Shown: piece after piece, positions 41,422 through 50,000 of the stretch
Numbering within the stretch: the stretch's first letter is position 1
How the letters are laid out: the number at the start of each line of letters is the position of its first letter
Origin: Streptomyces albireticuli
Lineage (GTDB): Bacteria > Actinomycetota > Actinomycetes > Streptomycetales > Streptomycetaceae
Direction of reading: 5' to 3'
Length of the DNA stretch: 64,000 bases
NCBI RefSeq assembly: GCF_021228125.1
Contig: NZ_JAJQQS010000003.1
Coordinates: 620,001-684,000 of the forward strand
Translations under genes and position numbers: made by a program
Notes under the pieces: generated by a model
The model's database searches: none
What the model was told of the DNA's origin: nothing
The model's input: the letters and a program-made list of their open reading frames with translations, nothing else

Positions 41422-41752
41422 GACGGTGTGCCCTTCCGTTCGGCGGGACTGCCGGAGCAGCTTCCCGTTCACCATGGGCCGACCCGTCGGCCCCCACCAC
41501 TTGGACGTCACGGTCCGTGCCGCCGCGGGCGCGCGGCTCGCGGCGCCGGTCCGGAGACCGCCCGGCGGACACCCGAGGGATCACCTCCGTGGCCCGCTCC
41601 CGGAAGCGGGACCGGCCGTAAGGCCGAACGAGTGAGCACGGCCCGGCCCCCGGCCCGGCGATGTGCACGATCGAGCCCCGGGTACTCAGGGCGCGCGTCG
41701 TCCCGGAGGGAGAATCCCGTCCGCCGGGGTCGAGGGGCCGGCCGCTCCACCG

Positions 41753-41908
41753 CTACCAGTAGTGCCGCCGGCCTCCGACCGCGTGCCCCACGGCGCCCAG
41801 TACCCAGAGGACCAGGCCGATCACGACCAGCACGATCCCGATCGTCCACAGGATGGAGATGCCGGCCAGGAATCCGATGAGGAGAAGAATGACTCCGAGG
41901 ACGATCAT
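41753..41908 (-). CDS. DUF6131-like small membrane protein
   Basis: A 51-residue protein of two hydrophobic helices (VLGVILLLIGFLAGISILWT and IGIVLVVIGLVLWVLGAVGH) with a GGRRHYW tail. This matches the short DUF6131-type peptides of actinomycetes, whose function is unknown. ATG 41908 has GGGAGG five nt upstream. Confidence 0.78.
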   Translation of the reverse strand: MIVLGVILLLIGFLAGISILWTIGIVLVVIGLVLWVLGAVGHAVGGRRHYW

Positions 41909-42117
41909 GATGACCTCCCGGTCAACGGAGTGCCCCCTCCCACTGTCCACCCGCTGCCGAGCACCACGCCACCCGATGCCTGGTGAGGCGTCGCGTTCAC
42001 CCCGCTGACCTGCGCAGACGGCACGGGCGGCGAGGGCCGGCGGCACGGCTCGCGGACGCGGCCGGTGACCAGGCCGGGGCGGACCCCCGCACCGGGCCCA
42101 CGACCCGCGCGTCGGCC

Positions 42118-42870
42118 CTACGTGGTGGCCGCGAAGAGCTCCTCCGCCTCGGTGACCGCCCGTGCCAGCGCCTCCGGCTCCGGCCGCAGGCCGGCCACGA
42201 TCGCGTCGACGGTCCGGAGACCGGCCCGTTCCAGGAGCCGCTTCTCGTTGGTGATCCACTCGCCGCGCGCCGCCAGCACCGCGTGCGCGGTCTGCGCGGC
42301 GGCGATCGCCAGCGCGCCCGCGACCTCGGTCGCCCGGCCGTGCCGTACGTACGCGCCCTCGGCGTAGCCCAGCGTCATGACCGCCCGCTCCCGCCACACC
42401 GGCGGGGCCGCCTCGCGCAGGGCCCGCGGGTACGCGGGGCGCGGCAGGGAGCCGCGCAGCACCCGGTTGACGGCGAGCTCGGCGACCGGCAGATAGCTGG
42501 GGACCCCCGCGAGGTGGAACATCAGGGGCTCCCAGCGGAAGCGGCCCCGCCGGGCCTCGGCGAGCTCGTGTCCGACCGCGTCCAGGTCGCGGTAGTGGAC
42601 GTCGACCGCGCGGCCGTCGACCGTGAGCCGGGCTCCGCCGTTGAAGACGCCGCCGCCCCAGTCGCCGATCCCGGAGACCTCGCCTTCCCAGCCGATGTCG
42701 CGCAGGTCGGACGGGCGGAAGCCGCCCCTGTAATAGACGGCCAGGTCCCAGTCGCTGCCGGGGGAGTGGGTGCCCTGGGCGCGTGAGCCGCCGAGGGCGA
42801 CGGCCCGGACGGCGGGCAGGGCCGCGAGCCGGTCGGCGACACGGGCGAGGAAGAGATCGTCGTCGGTCAT
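42118..42870 (-). CDS. Nucleotidyltransferase-domain protein
   Basis: The protein has 250 residues. The MNT/pol-beta nucleotidyltransferase motif is ALGGSRAQGTHSPGSDWDLA near residue 25, with the catalytic acid pair in DWDLAVYY. A third acid may be in AVDVHYRDLD. The rest is helical (LALAIAAAQTAHAVL-type segments). Proteins of this type adenylylate or otherwise nucleotidylate small molecules or proteins, including aminoglycoside-like resistance enzymes, but the substrate here is unknown. ATG 42870 is chosen because the fold begins there; the frame upstream is low-complexity. The ribosome site is weak. The 42871-43314 stretch has no gene I can support. Confidence 0.82.
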   Translation of the reverse strand: MTDDDLFLARVADRLAALPAVRAVALGGSRAQGTHSPGSDWDLAVYYRGGFRPSDLRDIGWEGEVSGIGDWGGGVFNGGARLTVDGRAVDVHYRDLDAVGHELAEARRGRFRWEPLMFHLAGVPSYLPVAELAVNRVLRGSLPRPAYPRALREAAPPVWRERAVMTLGYAEGAYVRHGRATEVAGALAIAAAQTAHAVLAARGEWITNEKRLLERAGLRTVDAIVAGLRPEPEALARAVTEAEELFAATT

Positions 42871-43314
42871 GGGGATCCGATCGTGAGAAGCGGGCGACGG
42901 GCGGCGCGGGCGCGCCGGACGGGCGCCGGAGCGGGGCTCGGACGGCGCCGTGGGGACCGGTGTGCCGGGGGTCGTCACTTCACGGCGCCGACCCTACAGC
43001 CCGCGCAGCCGCTCGGCGGAGCGATTTTCCCTGCCGGGACGACAGTGCTCCGGGCCCCCGCTCCGGCGGCCCCCGTGCCCCGGTCCGGTGCCTGAACGGG
43101 CTGCCGCGGCGCGCCTCCGGGGCGTGCCGCGGCGGCCTGCGCGCGCTCCCCGGGCCGTACCCCCGGGGGGTGGCGATTTCCGCCCCGGCATTTCCGTAGG
43201 ATTGCGGCGCAGATCATGGCCCGGGGGCGGAACCTCCGGAGCCCTTCGTCCCTCCATAGGGGCGGGAACAGACGGTCATGTCCTTCGGGGCAGAGGAATG
43301 TCCGGAGCGACGTG

Positions 43315-44424
43315 ATGACGCAAGCCAGCAACGGGACCTATCAGGCGCAGGGGTATATCCGCGCGCGACGTGCCAAAAGATGGACGCTCGTGGTGGTGTG
43401 CATAGCCGTGGTCGGCCTGATAACCGCCGGCGTGCTCAATTACCTCAAGATCGGCCCGTTCTCCGACAAGGGCGAGCCGGTCAGCTTCGGCCAGGACCGG
43501 GCTTCCGGCAAGAACGGCGGCCAGGCGGGCGGTGCGGACGGCGCGCCGGCCCCGGACTCGAAGATCCTGATGCCCACCGGGCCCGCCGCCGACTTCAAGA
43601 ACTCCGAGACCCTCGGTGACGGCACGCACATCGCCGTCACCACCCTGGAGGGCAAGAAGTCCGGATTCACGGGCAAGGTGTGGGTCTGGGCGCCCAAGGA
43701 GTACAAGGACCCGAAGTTCAAGGACCATGGATTCCCGGTCCTGATCGCCCTGCCCGGCGGCCCCGGCTTCCCGAACAACTACTGGATGGGCACCAACCTC
43801 AAGCTCCAGTCGTCCCTCTCCAAGTGGTACGCCGAGGGCAAGAGCAAGCCGTTCCTGCTGGCCATGCCGATCCTCAACCCCAAGAACAACGGAACGTACT
43901 GGGACGGCAGTGACATCCCGGGCCAGCCGAAGATGGGCACCTGGCTCACCGAGGACGTCCCGGACCTGATGAAGGCCAATTTCCGCACGATCAAGTCGCG
44001 CGACGGCTGGGCGTTCATGGGCTCTTCCTCCGGCGGTTTCGCGGGTATGAAGGCCGTCTTGAAGCACCCGGACAAGTTCAAGGCCGCGATCGCCTCCGGC
44101 CCGGACTTCTACCCCGACTCCCCGCTGTGGAAGGGCCACCCCAAGGAGCGGGACGAGAACGACCCCAAGCTGCTGGCGAAGGACCTGATCGCCCGCAAGG
44201 GCCCCGAGGTCTACATCGCCTTCCAGTACGGCACGCGTGAGGACCCCATCACCATCGAGGGGGTCAAGAACTTCGTGAAGGAGTACGGGAACGGTCCGGT
44301 GCACACCTCGGTGAAGGAGATACCGGGCGGGAAGCACGACGCCGCCACGTATGTCCCGAGCATGGGGCACGGTCCGATCCAGTTCATCAGCGAGCAGCTC
44401 TCGGACCCGATTCCGGCGTCCTGA
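43315..44424 (+). CDS. Membrane-anchored esterase-like alpha/beta hydrolase
   Basis: The protein has 369 residues. One N-terminal membrane helix (RWTLVVVCIAVVGLITAGVL) anchors it outward, followed by a Gly/Ala-rich linker and an esterase D / mycolyltransferase-like hydrolase fold. The nucleophile lies in FMGSSSGGFAGM and the His in GGKHDAATYVPSMGH; FPVLIALPGGPGFPNNYW forms the oxyanion side. It probably hydrolyses or transfers acyl groups at the cell surface. ATG 43315 has GGAGCGAC upstream; GTG 43312 is an alternative. Lysine content is high compared with neighbouring genes. A palindromic element follows. Confidence 0.83.
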   Translation: MTQASNGTYQAQGYIRARRAKRWTLVVVCIAVVGLITAGVLNYLKIGPFSDKGEPVSFGQDRASGKNGGQAGGADGAPAPDSKILMPTGPAADFKNSETLGDGTHIAVTTLEGKKSGFTGKVWVWAPKEYKDPKFKDHGFPVLIALPGGPGFPNNYWMGTNLKLQSSLSKWYAEGKSKPFLLAMPILNPKNNGTYWDGSDIPGQPKMGTWLTEDVPDLMKANFRTIKSRDGWAFMGSSSGGFAGMKAVLKHPDKFKAAIASGPDFYPDSPLWKGHPKERDENDPKLLAKDLIARKGPEVYIAFQYGTREDPITIEGVKNFVKEYGNGPVHTSVKEIPGGKHDAATYVPSMGHGPIQFISEQLSDPIPAS

Positions 44425-44439
44425 CGTATGCGCCTCGGG

Positions 44440-44566
44440 GCGGGTGGGTGTTTTCCCCTGCCCGCCCCTTCCCGAATGTCCTCGAACGCCGGACGGGCTG
44501 AGAATCAGCCCGTCCGGCGTTTTGCGGTCCGGGGCGGAGCCCCGGGGCGGGAAGGGGCGGCCGTCA
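44440..44566. repeat. Palindromic intergenic element, copy 3 (short form)
   Basis: Middle arms CCCGCCCCTTCCCGAA and GGCGGGAAGGGGCGG flank an inner stem ACGCCGGACGGGCTGA-GAA-TCAGCCCGTCCGGCGT (arms of about 16 bp each). The outer GCTGCGCGGGG arms are missing. It lies between convergent hydrolase genes and can act as a terminator for both. Confidence 0.8.
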
Positions 44567-46096
44567 GGCCGCCGGCAGCCCCGCCCCCTCGCACCGCACA
44601 TCCGTTTCCGGTACGACCCCGTCCGCCAGGTACGCCCCCACCGTGCCGTCCACGCACCCGTCGCCCCGGCTCGCGAAGACCCCGTGCGAGTAGTCGTTCT
44701 CCAGGGTCACCAACCGCGAGCCCGGAAGCCGGTGGCGCAGTCGGCGCGCCCCTTCGACGGGTGTGACCGGATCGTGGGCCGACGCGACCAGGAGGACCGG
44801 CGGCGCGGCCGGGGAGCCGAGCGCCGTACGGTGGGCCGGCCGGTGGTGCCAGTACGCGCAGGCCGACGCCTCGATGCCGGTGAGGACCGGCAGAGGGTCG
44901 AGCCGCCGCAGCCTCCGGACGTCCGCCGTGACCCGCGCGGGGCTCGGGCCGGGGCCGTCCGCGCACTTCACGACGCGGTTCGCGGCCTCGTAGTTACGGG
45001 AGTCGGGGCCGTCGAAGGGCGCGGCGGGCCGTAGCCCGTCCGCCGAACCGTCCCGCAGATACGCGCCCAGGGCCTCGCCGAGCGGCGCCCACCGCTCCGT
45101 ACGGCCGAGGGCCCGGTACACCGCCCGGTCGAACCCGGCCGGGCCGAAGCCGTCGACCGGACGCGCCGCCAGTCCGGCGCGCACCCGCTCGTACGCGGAA
45201 CGGACCTCGCGCGCGTCGCTCCCGAGCCCGAAGCGCCCGTCGTGGGCGGCGAGCCAGCCGAACAGCGTGTCGCGCTGCCGCAGCAAGGCCCGCGCCTGGG
45301 CGAGGTCGAAGTCGTACCAGTCGGTGGGGCCGACGACGCTGTCCAGGACCATCCGGCCCGTACGGTGCGGGAAGCGGGCCGCGTACGCCGCGCCGAGGTA
45401 GCTGCCGTAGGAGACGCCGAGGAAGCCGAGGCGCGGCTCGCCGAGGGCGGCGCGTATCGCGTCCATGTCCTCGGCCGTGGCCTCGGTCGACAGGTGGGGG
45501 AGCGCCGCGCCGGCGCCGCGGGCGCAGTCGTCGGCGAGCCGCCGCAGCCCCGTGTCCCGCGCCCGTTCGGCCGCCCGGTCGCGGGGCACGGGGTCCGCCC
45601 CCGGCGCCGTGAAGAGCCCGCCCATCGGGCCGCAGTCGACAGGTGCGCTGCGGCCGACGCCGCGCGGGTCGAATCCGATGACGTCGTACGCGCGGCGCAC
45701 CCGTTCGGGGAGTCTGGCGCGCTTGGTCACGGCGTAGGGCAGACCGGATCCGCCGGGCCCGCCGGGGTTGACGAGCAGGATGCCGCGGCGCTCGGCGGGT
45801 GTGCCGGTGGCGCGGACGCGGGAGACGGCGATGTCCAGGCGCGGCCCGTCGGGGCGGCTCCGGTCGAGCGGCACGCTCAGCGTTCCGCACTCGACGCGCG
45901 CGGGCGCGGGCGGGGCGGGCACGCCGGCGGGGCATGCCCCGAACTTCAGCTGGGGGGACGGGGACTGGCGCCACGTGGCGGCGTGGGCCGGGGCGGCGGG
46001 GGAGAGGGCGGCGGTCGCCGCCATCAGGGAGCAGAAGACGGCGGTGGCCCGGGTGAGGGGGCCGGTCGGGGGGTTCGGGCGGATCGGGTGGCGCAC
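44564..46096 (-). CDS. Secreted alpha/beta hydrolase of the tripeptidyl aminopeptidase (SlpD/SlpE, TAP) type
   Basis: The protein has 510 residues. A signal peptide (ATAVFCSLMAATAALSPAAP, cleavage near AHA-AT) precedes the hydrolase domain with oxyanion loop VNPGGPGGSGLPY, nucleophile LGVSYGSYLGAAYAARF and a C-terminal TAP domain with catalytic Asp in ASAHDPVTPVEG and His in ENDYSHGVFA. Such enzymes remove tripeptides from exported proteins or peptides. GTG 46096 is chosen; a TTG 30 codons upstream would start inside the Zur-like site. The gene is divergent from the metallophore-like operon and may share its regulatory region. Confidence 0.88.
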   Translation of the reverse strand: MRHPIRPNPPTGPLTRATAVFCSLMAATAALSPAAPAHAATWRQSPSPQLKFGACPAGVPAPPAPARVECGTLSVPLDRSRPDGPRLDIAVSRVRATGTPAERRGILLVNPGGPGGSGLPYAVTKRARLPERVRRAYDVIGFDPRGVGRSAPVDCGPMGGLFTAPGADPVPRDRAAERARDTGLRRLADDCARGAGAALPHLSTEATAEDMDAIRAALGEPRLGFLGVSYGSYLGAAYAARFPHRTGRMVLDSVVGPTDWYDFDLAQARALLRQRDTLFGWLAAHDGRFGLGSDAREVRSAYERVRAGLAARPVDGFGPAGFDRAVYRALGRTERWAPLGEALGAYLRDGSADGLRPAAPFDGPDSRNYEAANRVVKCADGPGPSPARVTADVRRLRRLDPLPVLTGIEASACAYWHHRPAHRTALGSPAAPPVLLVASAHDPVTPVEGARRLRHRLPGSRLVTLENDYSHGVFASRGDGCVDGTVGAYLADGVVPETDVRCEGAGLPAA

Positions 46097-46172
46097 GGAT
46101 CTCGCAATCGGGAGGGAGCGGGCGTGGGGGCTCGGGGAGGGAGGAGGGACGGCCGGGGCTGATGAGACAGCA

Positions 46173-46200
46173 GATGACAATGACAACCATTACCGATAAC
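46173..46200 (+). promoter_or_regulatory. Candidate Zur box overlapping a promoter of the 46.3-kb operon
   Basis: GACAATGACAACCATTACC (46176-46194) contains AATG-N5-CATT, the symmetric core of actinomycete Zur boxes (AATGATTTTCATT type), with outer G/C symmetry. GATAAC at 46195-46200 can serve as a -10, with GATGAC at 46173 as a weak -35 at 16-bp spacing. A repressor bound there would cover the promoter. The start codon is 89 nt further on. Confidence 0.45.
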
Positions 46201-46288
46201 GTGTACACGGTCAAGACGGGCCGAGCCGCCCCGAGGGCTTCCGCCGGCATGCCCGCGCCCCTCGACACCGCCACGGAGAAGGAGAGTT

Positions 46289-47548
46289 GTGGGACATCTG
46301 CTGATGGTCGAGAGCTGGGTCGGGGCGATGAGCAGACTGCTGCCCCGGGCGATCCGCGAGGGCGGGCACGAATTCACCTTCCTCACCCGCGACCTCCACC
46401 ACTACCTGCGATCCGCCCCCGAGGGCACCGCCCACCCCCTGCTGGGCGCACGCAACGTCATCACCGCCGACACCAACGACCTCGCCACGCTGCTGCCGTA
46501 CATCGAGCGACTGCACCGCACCCTGCGCTTCGACGGCGTCGTCACCTCCTGCGACTACTACCTCCCCACCGCCGCCCGCCTCGCCGCCGCCCTCGGGCTG
46601 CCCGGCCCGGAGGCCGCCGCCGTCACCGACGCCTGCCGCAAGGACGCCACCCGCCGCGTCCTCGAACGCGCCGGTGTCCCCGGACCCCGCTACGCGGTCT
46701 GCCCGGACCTGGCCGCCGCCACCGAGGCCGCCCGGGACCTCGGCTACCCGCTCGTGTTCAAGCCCGTCGACCTCTGCGCCGGGATGTACGTACGCCGGAT
46801 CGCCGACGAGAACGAACTCGCCGCCGCCCACCGGGCGCTCGCCGGCTTCCCCGTCAACGCCCGCGGCCAGCGGCGCGAACCGGCGGTCCTCCTCGAAGAG
46901 CTCCTCCACGGCCCCGAAGTCAGCGTCGAGACCGTGTCGTACGGCGGCGTCACACGGGTCGTGGGCGTCACCGACAAGAGCCTGGGCGGCGCCCCCGCCT
47001 TCGTCGAGACCGGCCATATGTTCCCCGCCGCTCTCCCCGAGGCGCAGCGGGCGGCCGCCGCCGGCACCGCCGTCCGCGCGCTCGCCGCGCTCGGCCTCGA
47101 CGGCCTCGTCGCCCACACCGAGATCAAGCTCACCCCCGGCGGCCCGCGCGTCGTCGAGGTCAACCCCCGTCCCGCCGGCAACCGGATCACCGAACTCGTC
47201 CGCCACGTCACCGGTGTCGACCTCGCCGCCGCCTGCGTGGACGTCGCCCTCGGCCGCGCACCGGACCTCGCCGTACGCGACACCGGGGTGCGCAGCGCCG
47301 CCGTCGGCTTCCTCATACCCGAGACGACGGGAACGCTGGAAGGCATCGACGGGGCGGAGACGCTCACCGGCGCGCCCGGCGTCCTCGAAGCCCGCCTCGC
47401 CGGGCCCGGCACCGCCGTCAAGGCGTCCGGCAGCAACAACGACTACCTCGGCCACGTCATGGCGGCCGACCACGAAGGCCCTGGCGCACGGGAACGCGTC
47501 GAACGGCTCCTCGCCGGACTCCGCCCCCGGACGGCGGTGCGCCCGTGA
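46289..47548 (+). CDS. ATP-grasp ligase (carboxylate-amine ligase type)
   Basis: This 419-residue protein starts at GTG with AAGGAGAG upstream. The N-terminal domain (LMVESWVGAMSRLLPRAIRE) is followed by the ATP-grasp core: CRKDATRRVLERAGVPGPRY, ATP-binding YPLVFKPVDLCAGMYVRRI, VLLEELLHGPEVSVETVSYG and the metal site RVVEVNPRPAGNRITEL. The C-terminal part resembles the ACC/dapdiamide-synthetase group. Such enzymes form an amide bond between two amino acids or a carboxylate and an amine using ATP. It is the first of six genes joined by 4-bp overlaps and is the likely ligase that assembles the product. A Zur-like box lies upstream. Confidence 0.9.
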   Translation: MGHLLMVESWVGAMSRLLPRAIREGGHEFTFLTRDLHHYLRSAPEGTAHPLLGARNVITADTNDLATLLPYIERLHRTLRFDGVVTSCDYYLPTAARLAAALGLPGPEAAAVTDACRKDATRRVLERAGVPGPRYAVCPDLAAATEAARDLGYPLVFKPVDLCAGMYVRRIADENELAAAHRALAGFPVNARGQRREPAVLLEELLHGPEVSVETVSYGGVTRVVGVTDKSLGGAPAFVETGHMFPAALPEAQRAAAAGTAVRALAALGLDGLVAHTEIKLTPGGPRVVEVNPRPAGNRITELVRHVTGVDLAAACVDVALGRAPDLAVRDTGVRSAAVGFLIPETTGTLEGIDGAETLTGAPGVLEARLAGPGTAVKASGSNNDYLGHVMAADHEGPGARERVERLLAGLRPRTAVRP

Positions 47549-48429
47549 CCACCGCCACCGCCCCGCTCGCCCGGGCCGCCTCCCTACCCGACCTCGAACG
47601 ACGCGTCCGCGACGGAGAGTTCGGGCCCGCGCTCGAAGACCTGTGGATCGCCGTCGCCTTCACCACCACCCAGGCCGTACGCCACGAAGGCCGCGCCGGC
47701 GGCTACCGGAACGAGGTGCTCAGCCTCCGCCTCGGCGAAGCGGTGGGGTCCTGCGCCGTCGAACCGGGCACCCTGCCCGCCGGGACCGTCGAGGAGTGCG
47801 CCGGCGCGTCCGTCGCCCGCCTCCTCGCGCACCCCGCCACGGCCGTCCGCACCGCCGCCCTCGACGCCTACCTGATGCACGTCACCCCGCACACCGCCGC
47901 CCACGGGGCGCACCCCTGGCCACTGCCCGCCGGCAACTCGCTGCACAAGTCCCGGGCCCGGGCGCGCGGCGTCGTCGACCTGCTGCGCGCCGCCCCCGGG
48001 CAGCGCGTCCTCGTCGTCGGCGTCGTCAACTCCCTGCTGGAGGCGCTGCGTGCGCGCGGCCTCGACCCCGTGCCCTGCGACCTCAAGGGCGGCACCACCG
48101 AATGGGGAGAGGCCGTCCGCACCGACGCGCTCGCCGCGCTCGACGGCTGCGACGCCGTGCTCGCCTCCGGGATGACCCTCGGCAACGGCACCTTCGAGCC
48201 CCTGCGCGAGCACGCCGTCCGGCACGGCAAGCAACTGGTGATGTTCGCCCAGACCGGCAGCGCGATCCTGCCGAGGCTGCTCGGCGCCGGAGTCGACGCC
48301 GTGTGCGCGGAACCGTATCCCTTCTTCTGGCTGGACGGAGGGCCCGGCGTCATCCACCGCTACGGGGTCGCCCCCGGCCGGGGCCCCGCACGCCCGCACG
48401 GGCGGCCCACCGCCGGAGGCGCCGCATGA
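47545..48429 (+). CDS. DUF364 (putative heavy-metal chelation) Rossmann-like protein
   Basis: The protein has 294 residues. The N-terminal part (residues 1-130) resembles the DUF4213 region. The C-terminal Rossmann-like domain has RVLVVGVVNSLLEALRARGL, CDLKGGTTEWGEAV, VLASGMTLGNGTFEPLREHA and KQLVMFAQTGSAILPRLLGA, the pattern of DUF364 proteins, which have been proposed to bind heavy metals. The GTG start overlaps the previous stop (GTGA). No catalytic reaction is known. In this operon it could bind a metal complex or act in the synthesis of the product. Confidence 0.8.
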   Translation: MTTATAPLARAASLPDLERRVRDGEFGPALEDLWIAVAFTTTQAVRHEGRAGGYRNEVLSLRLGEAVGSCAVEPGTLPAGTVEECAGASVARLLAHPATAVRTAALDAYLMHVTPHTAAHGAHPWPLPAGNSLHKSRARARGVVDLLRAAPGQRVLVVGVVNSLLEALRARGLDPVPCDLKGGTTEWGEAVRTDALAALDGCDAVLASGMTLGNGTFEPLREHAVRHGKQLVMFAQTGSAILPRLLGAGVDAVCAEPYPFFWLDGGPGVIHRYGVAPGRGPARPHGRPTAGGAA

Positions 48430-50000
48430 GCCGTCCCCCGCGCCCCCGTCCGGGCCGCCCCCACCGGCACCCCGGGCGCTCCCCGCACCCCGCCGCCTCC
48501 GCCCCCTGGGTGCCCCGGGCCCCACGCGCCAACCGTGAACTCCTCGGCCTCCTCGGCCGTACGCCCCTCGCCCGGATCACCGCCGACCTCCCCTGCCCCC
48601 AGCCCGGCTTCTGGGCCAAACTCGAAGGGCTCGGCGCCGGCGGCATGAAGGCCCGCGCCGCCGTGTCCATGCTCATGGGCGCCGAGGAGCGCGGTGAGCT
48701 CCTCCCCGGCGCGCCCGTCGTCGAGTCCACCTCCGGCACCCTCGGCGTCGGCCTGGCCTTCGCCGGGCAGGCGCTCGGCCACCCCGTCGTCCTCGTCGGC
48801 GACACCGGCCTGGAGCCCGCCATGCGACAGCTCCTGCGCTCGTACGGCGCCCGCCTCGACATCGTCGACCGGCCCGACGCCGAGGGCGGCTGGCAGGCCG
48901 CCCGGCTGCGACGGCTGCGCGAGCTGCTGGCCGAGCACCCGGACGCGTACTGGCCCGACCAGTACAACAACCCCGACAACGTGGCCGGTTACGCCTCCCT
49001 CGCCGCGGAGCTCGCCGGCGGGCTCGACCACCTCGACGTCCTCGTGTGCAGCGTCGGCACGGGCGGCCACAGCGCCGGCCTCGCCGGGCCGCTGCGCCGC
49101 CACTGGCCTCGGTTGCGCGTCGTCGGCGTCGACGCCACCGGCTCCACGATCTTCGGCCAGCCCGCCCGGCCCCGGCTGATGCGCGGCCTCGGCAGCAGCA
49201 TCCACCCGCGCAACGTCGCCTACGAAGCCTTCGACGAGGTCCACTGGGTCGGCCCGGCCGAGGCGGCGGGCGCCTGCCGGCGGCTGGCCCGGCAGAACTT
49301 CGTCAGCGGCGGCTGGAGCACGGGCGCCGTCGCCCTCGTCGCGGCCTGGGCGGCCCGCGTCCACCCCGGCGCCGTCGTCGCCACCGTCTTCCCCGACGGC
49401 CCGCACCGCTACCTCGGCACGCTCTTCGACGACGACTTCACCACCGCCCACGGCCTCGACCTCGACGACGCCGCGACCCGCCCGGTGGAGATCCCCCACC
49501 CCCGGGCGGCGGAGGCGGTGGGGTGGGCGCGCTGCGCGACGATCGTGGACCCGCTGACCCGCCCGGACACGGCCCGGCACCGCACCACAGACGCCCCGGC
49601 CGAGGCGTGTGCCGACCCGGAGACACGGCGGGGTGTGGAGCTACGGCCCGCTTCGGGCGGGACGGTGCCGGCCGCGGGGTCTTGTGCCGGTGCGGGGGTG
49701 CGGCCCGGCCCGGAGGGGGTGGTGTCCGCTACCGGAGCTTGTATTGGACCGGAGGCGGGGTACGGCTCGGGCGGGGCGGTGCCGGCCGCGGGACCCTGTG
49801 CCGGTGCGGGGGTGCGGCCCGGTCCGGAGGGGGTGGTGTCCGCCACCGAGGCACGCGCCGGCCTGGAGGCGCGGCACGTCCCGGGCACGCGGCCCGGCTC
49901 GGGCCGGGCCGCGTCGGACGCGTCACCATGCGCCGATCCGGCGGTAATGCCCGGCCCGGACGGGACGGCGTCGGTGTCCGCCGCCGGAGGCGCGCGATGA
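48426..50000 (+). CDS. Cysteine-synthase-like PLP enzyme with a repeat-bearing C-terminal extension
   Basis: The protein has 524 residues. The fold-type II domain (about 35-365) has the likely PLP lysine in LGAGGMKARAAVSML, the substrate loop VESTSGTLGVGLAFA, the phosphate-binding CSVGTGGHSAGLAG, and the C-terminal TVFPDGPHRYLGTLFDDD. Related enzymes such as SbnA make beta-substituted alanines used in 2,3-diaminopropionate formation, so a beta-replacement role is plausible. The last 130 residues are a low-complexity extension with an in-frame 114-bp tandem repeat (38 residues, VPAAGxCAGAGVRPGPEGVV) that contains cysteines. Its ATG overlaps the DUF364 stop by 4 bp, and its own stop overlaps the next ATG. 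Confidence 0.88.
   Translation: MSRPPRPRPGRPHRHPGRSPHPAASAPWVPRAPRANRELLGLLGRTPLARITADLPCPQPGFWAKLEGLGAGGMKARAAVSMLMGAEERGELLPGAPVVESTSGTLGVGLAFAGQALGHPVVLVGDTGLEPAMRQLLRSYGARLDIVDRPDAEGGWQAARLRRLRELLAEHPDAYWPDQYNNPDNVAGYASLAAELAGGLDHLDVLVCSVGTGGHSAGLAGPLRRHWPRLRVVGVDATGSTIFGQPARPRLMRGLGSSIHPRNVAYEAFDEVHWVGPAEAAGACRRLARQNFVSGGWSTGAVALVAAWAARVHPGAVVATVFPDGPHRYLGTLFDDDFTTAHGLDLDDAATRPVEIPHPRAAEAVGWARCATIVDPLTRPDTARHRTTDAPAEACADPETRRGVELRPASGGTVPAAGSCAGAGVRPGPEGVVSATGACIGPEAGYGSGGAVPAAGPCAGAGVRPGPEGVVSATEARAGLEARHVPGTRPGSGRAASDASPCADPAVMPGPDGTASVSAAGGAR
49680..49880 (+). repeat. 114-bp in-frame tandem repeat
   Basis: Copies begin at TGTGCCGGTGCGGGGGTGCGG (in two parts, 49683 and 49797), 114 nt apart, which is 38 codons. 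They lie inside the extension of the PLP enzyme and encode GAGVRPGPEGVVSAT in each copy. Confidence 0.75.

Noticed and set aside
46097..46186. TTG start for the TAP-type hydrolase
   Set aside because: Would place the start in the Zur-like dyad and add 30 Ser/Pro-rich residues ahead of a normal signal peptide.
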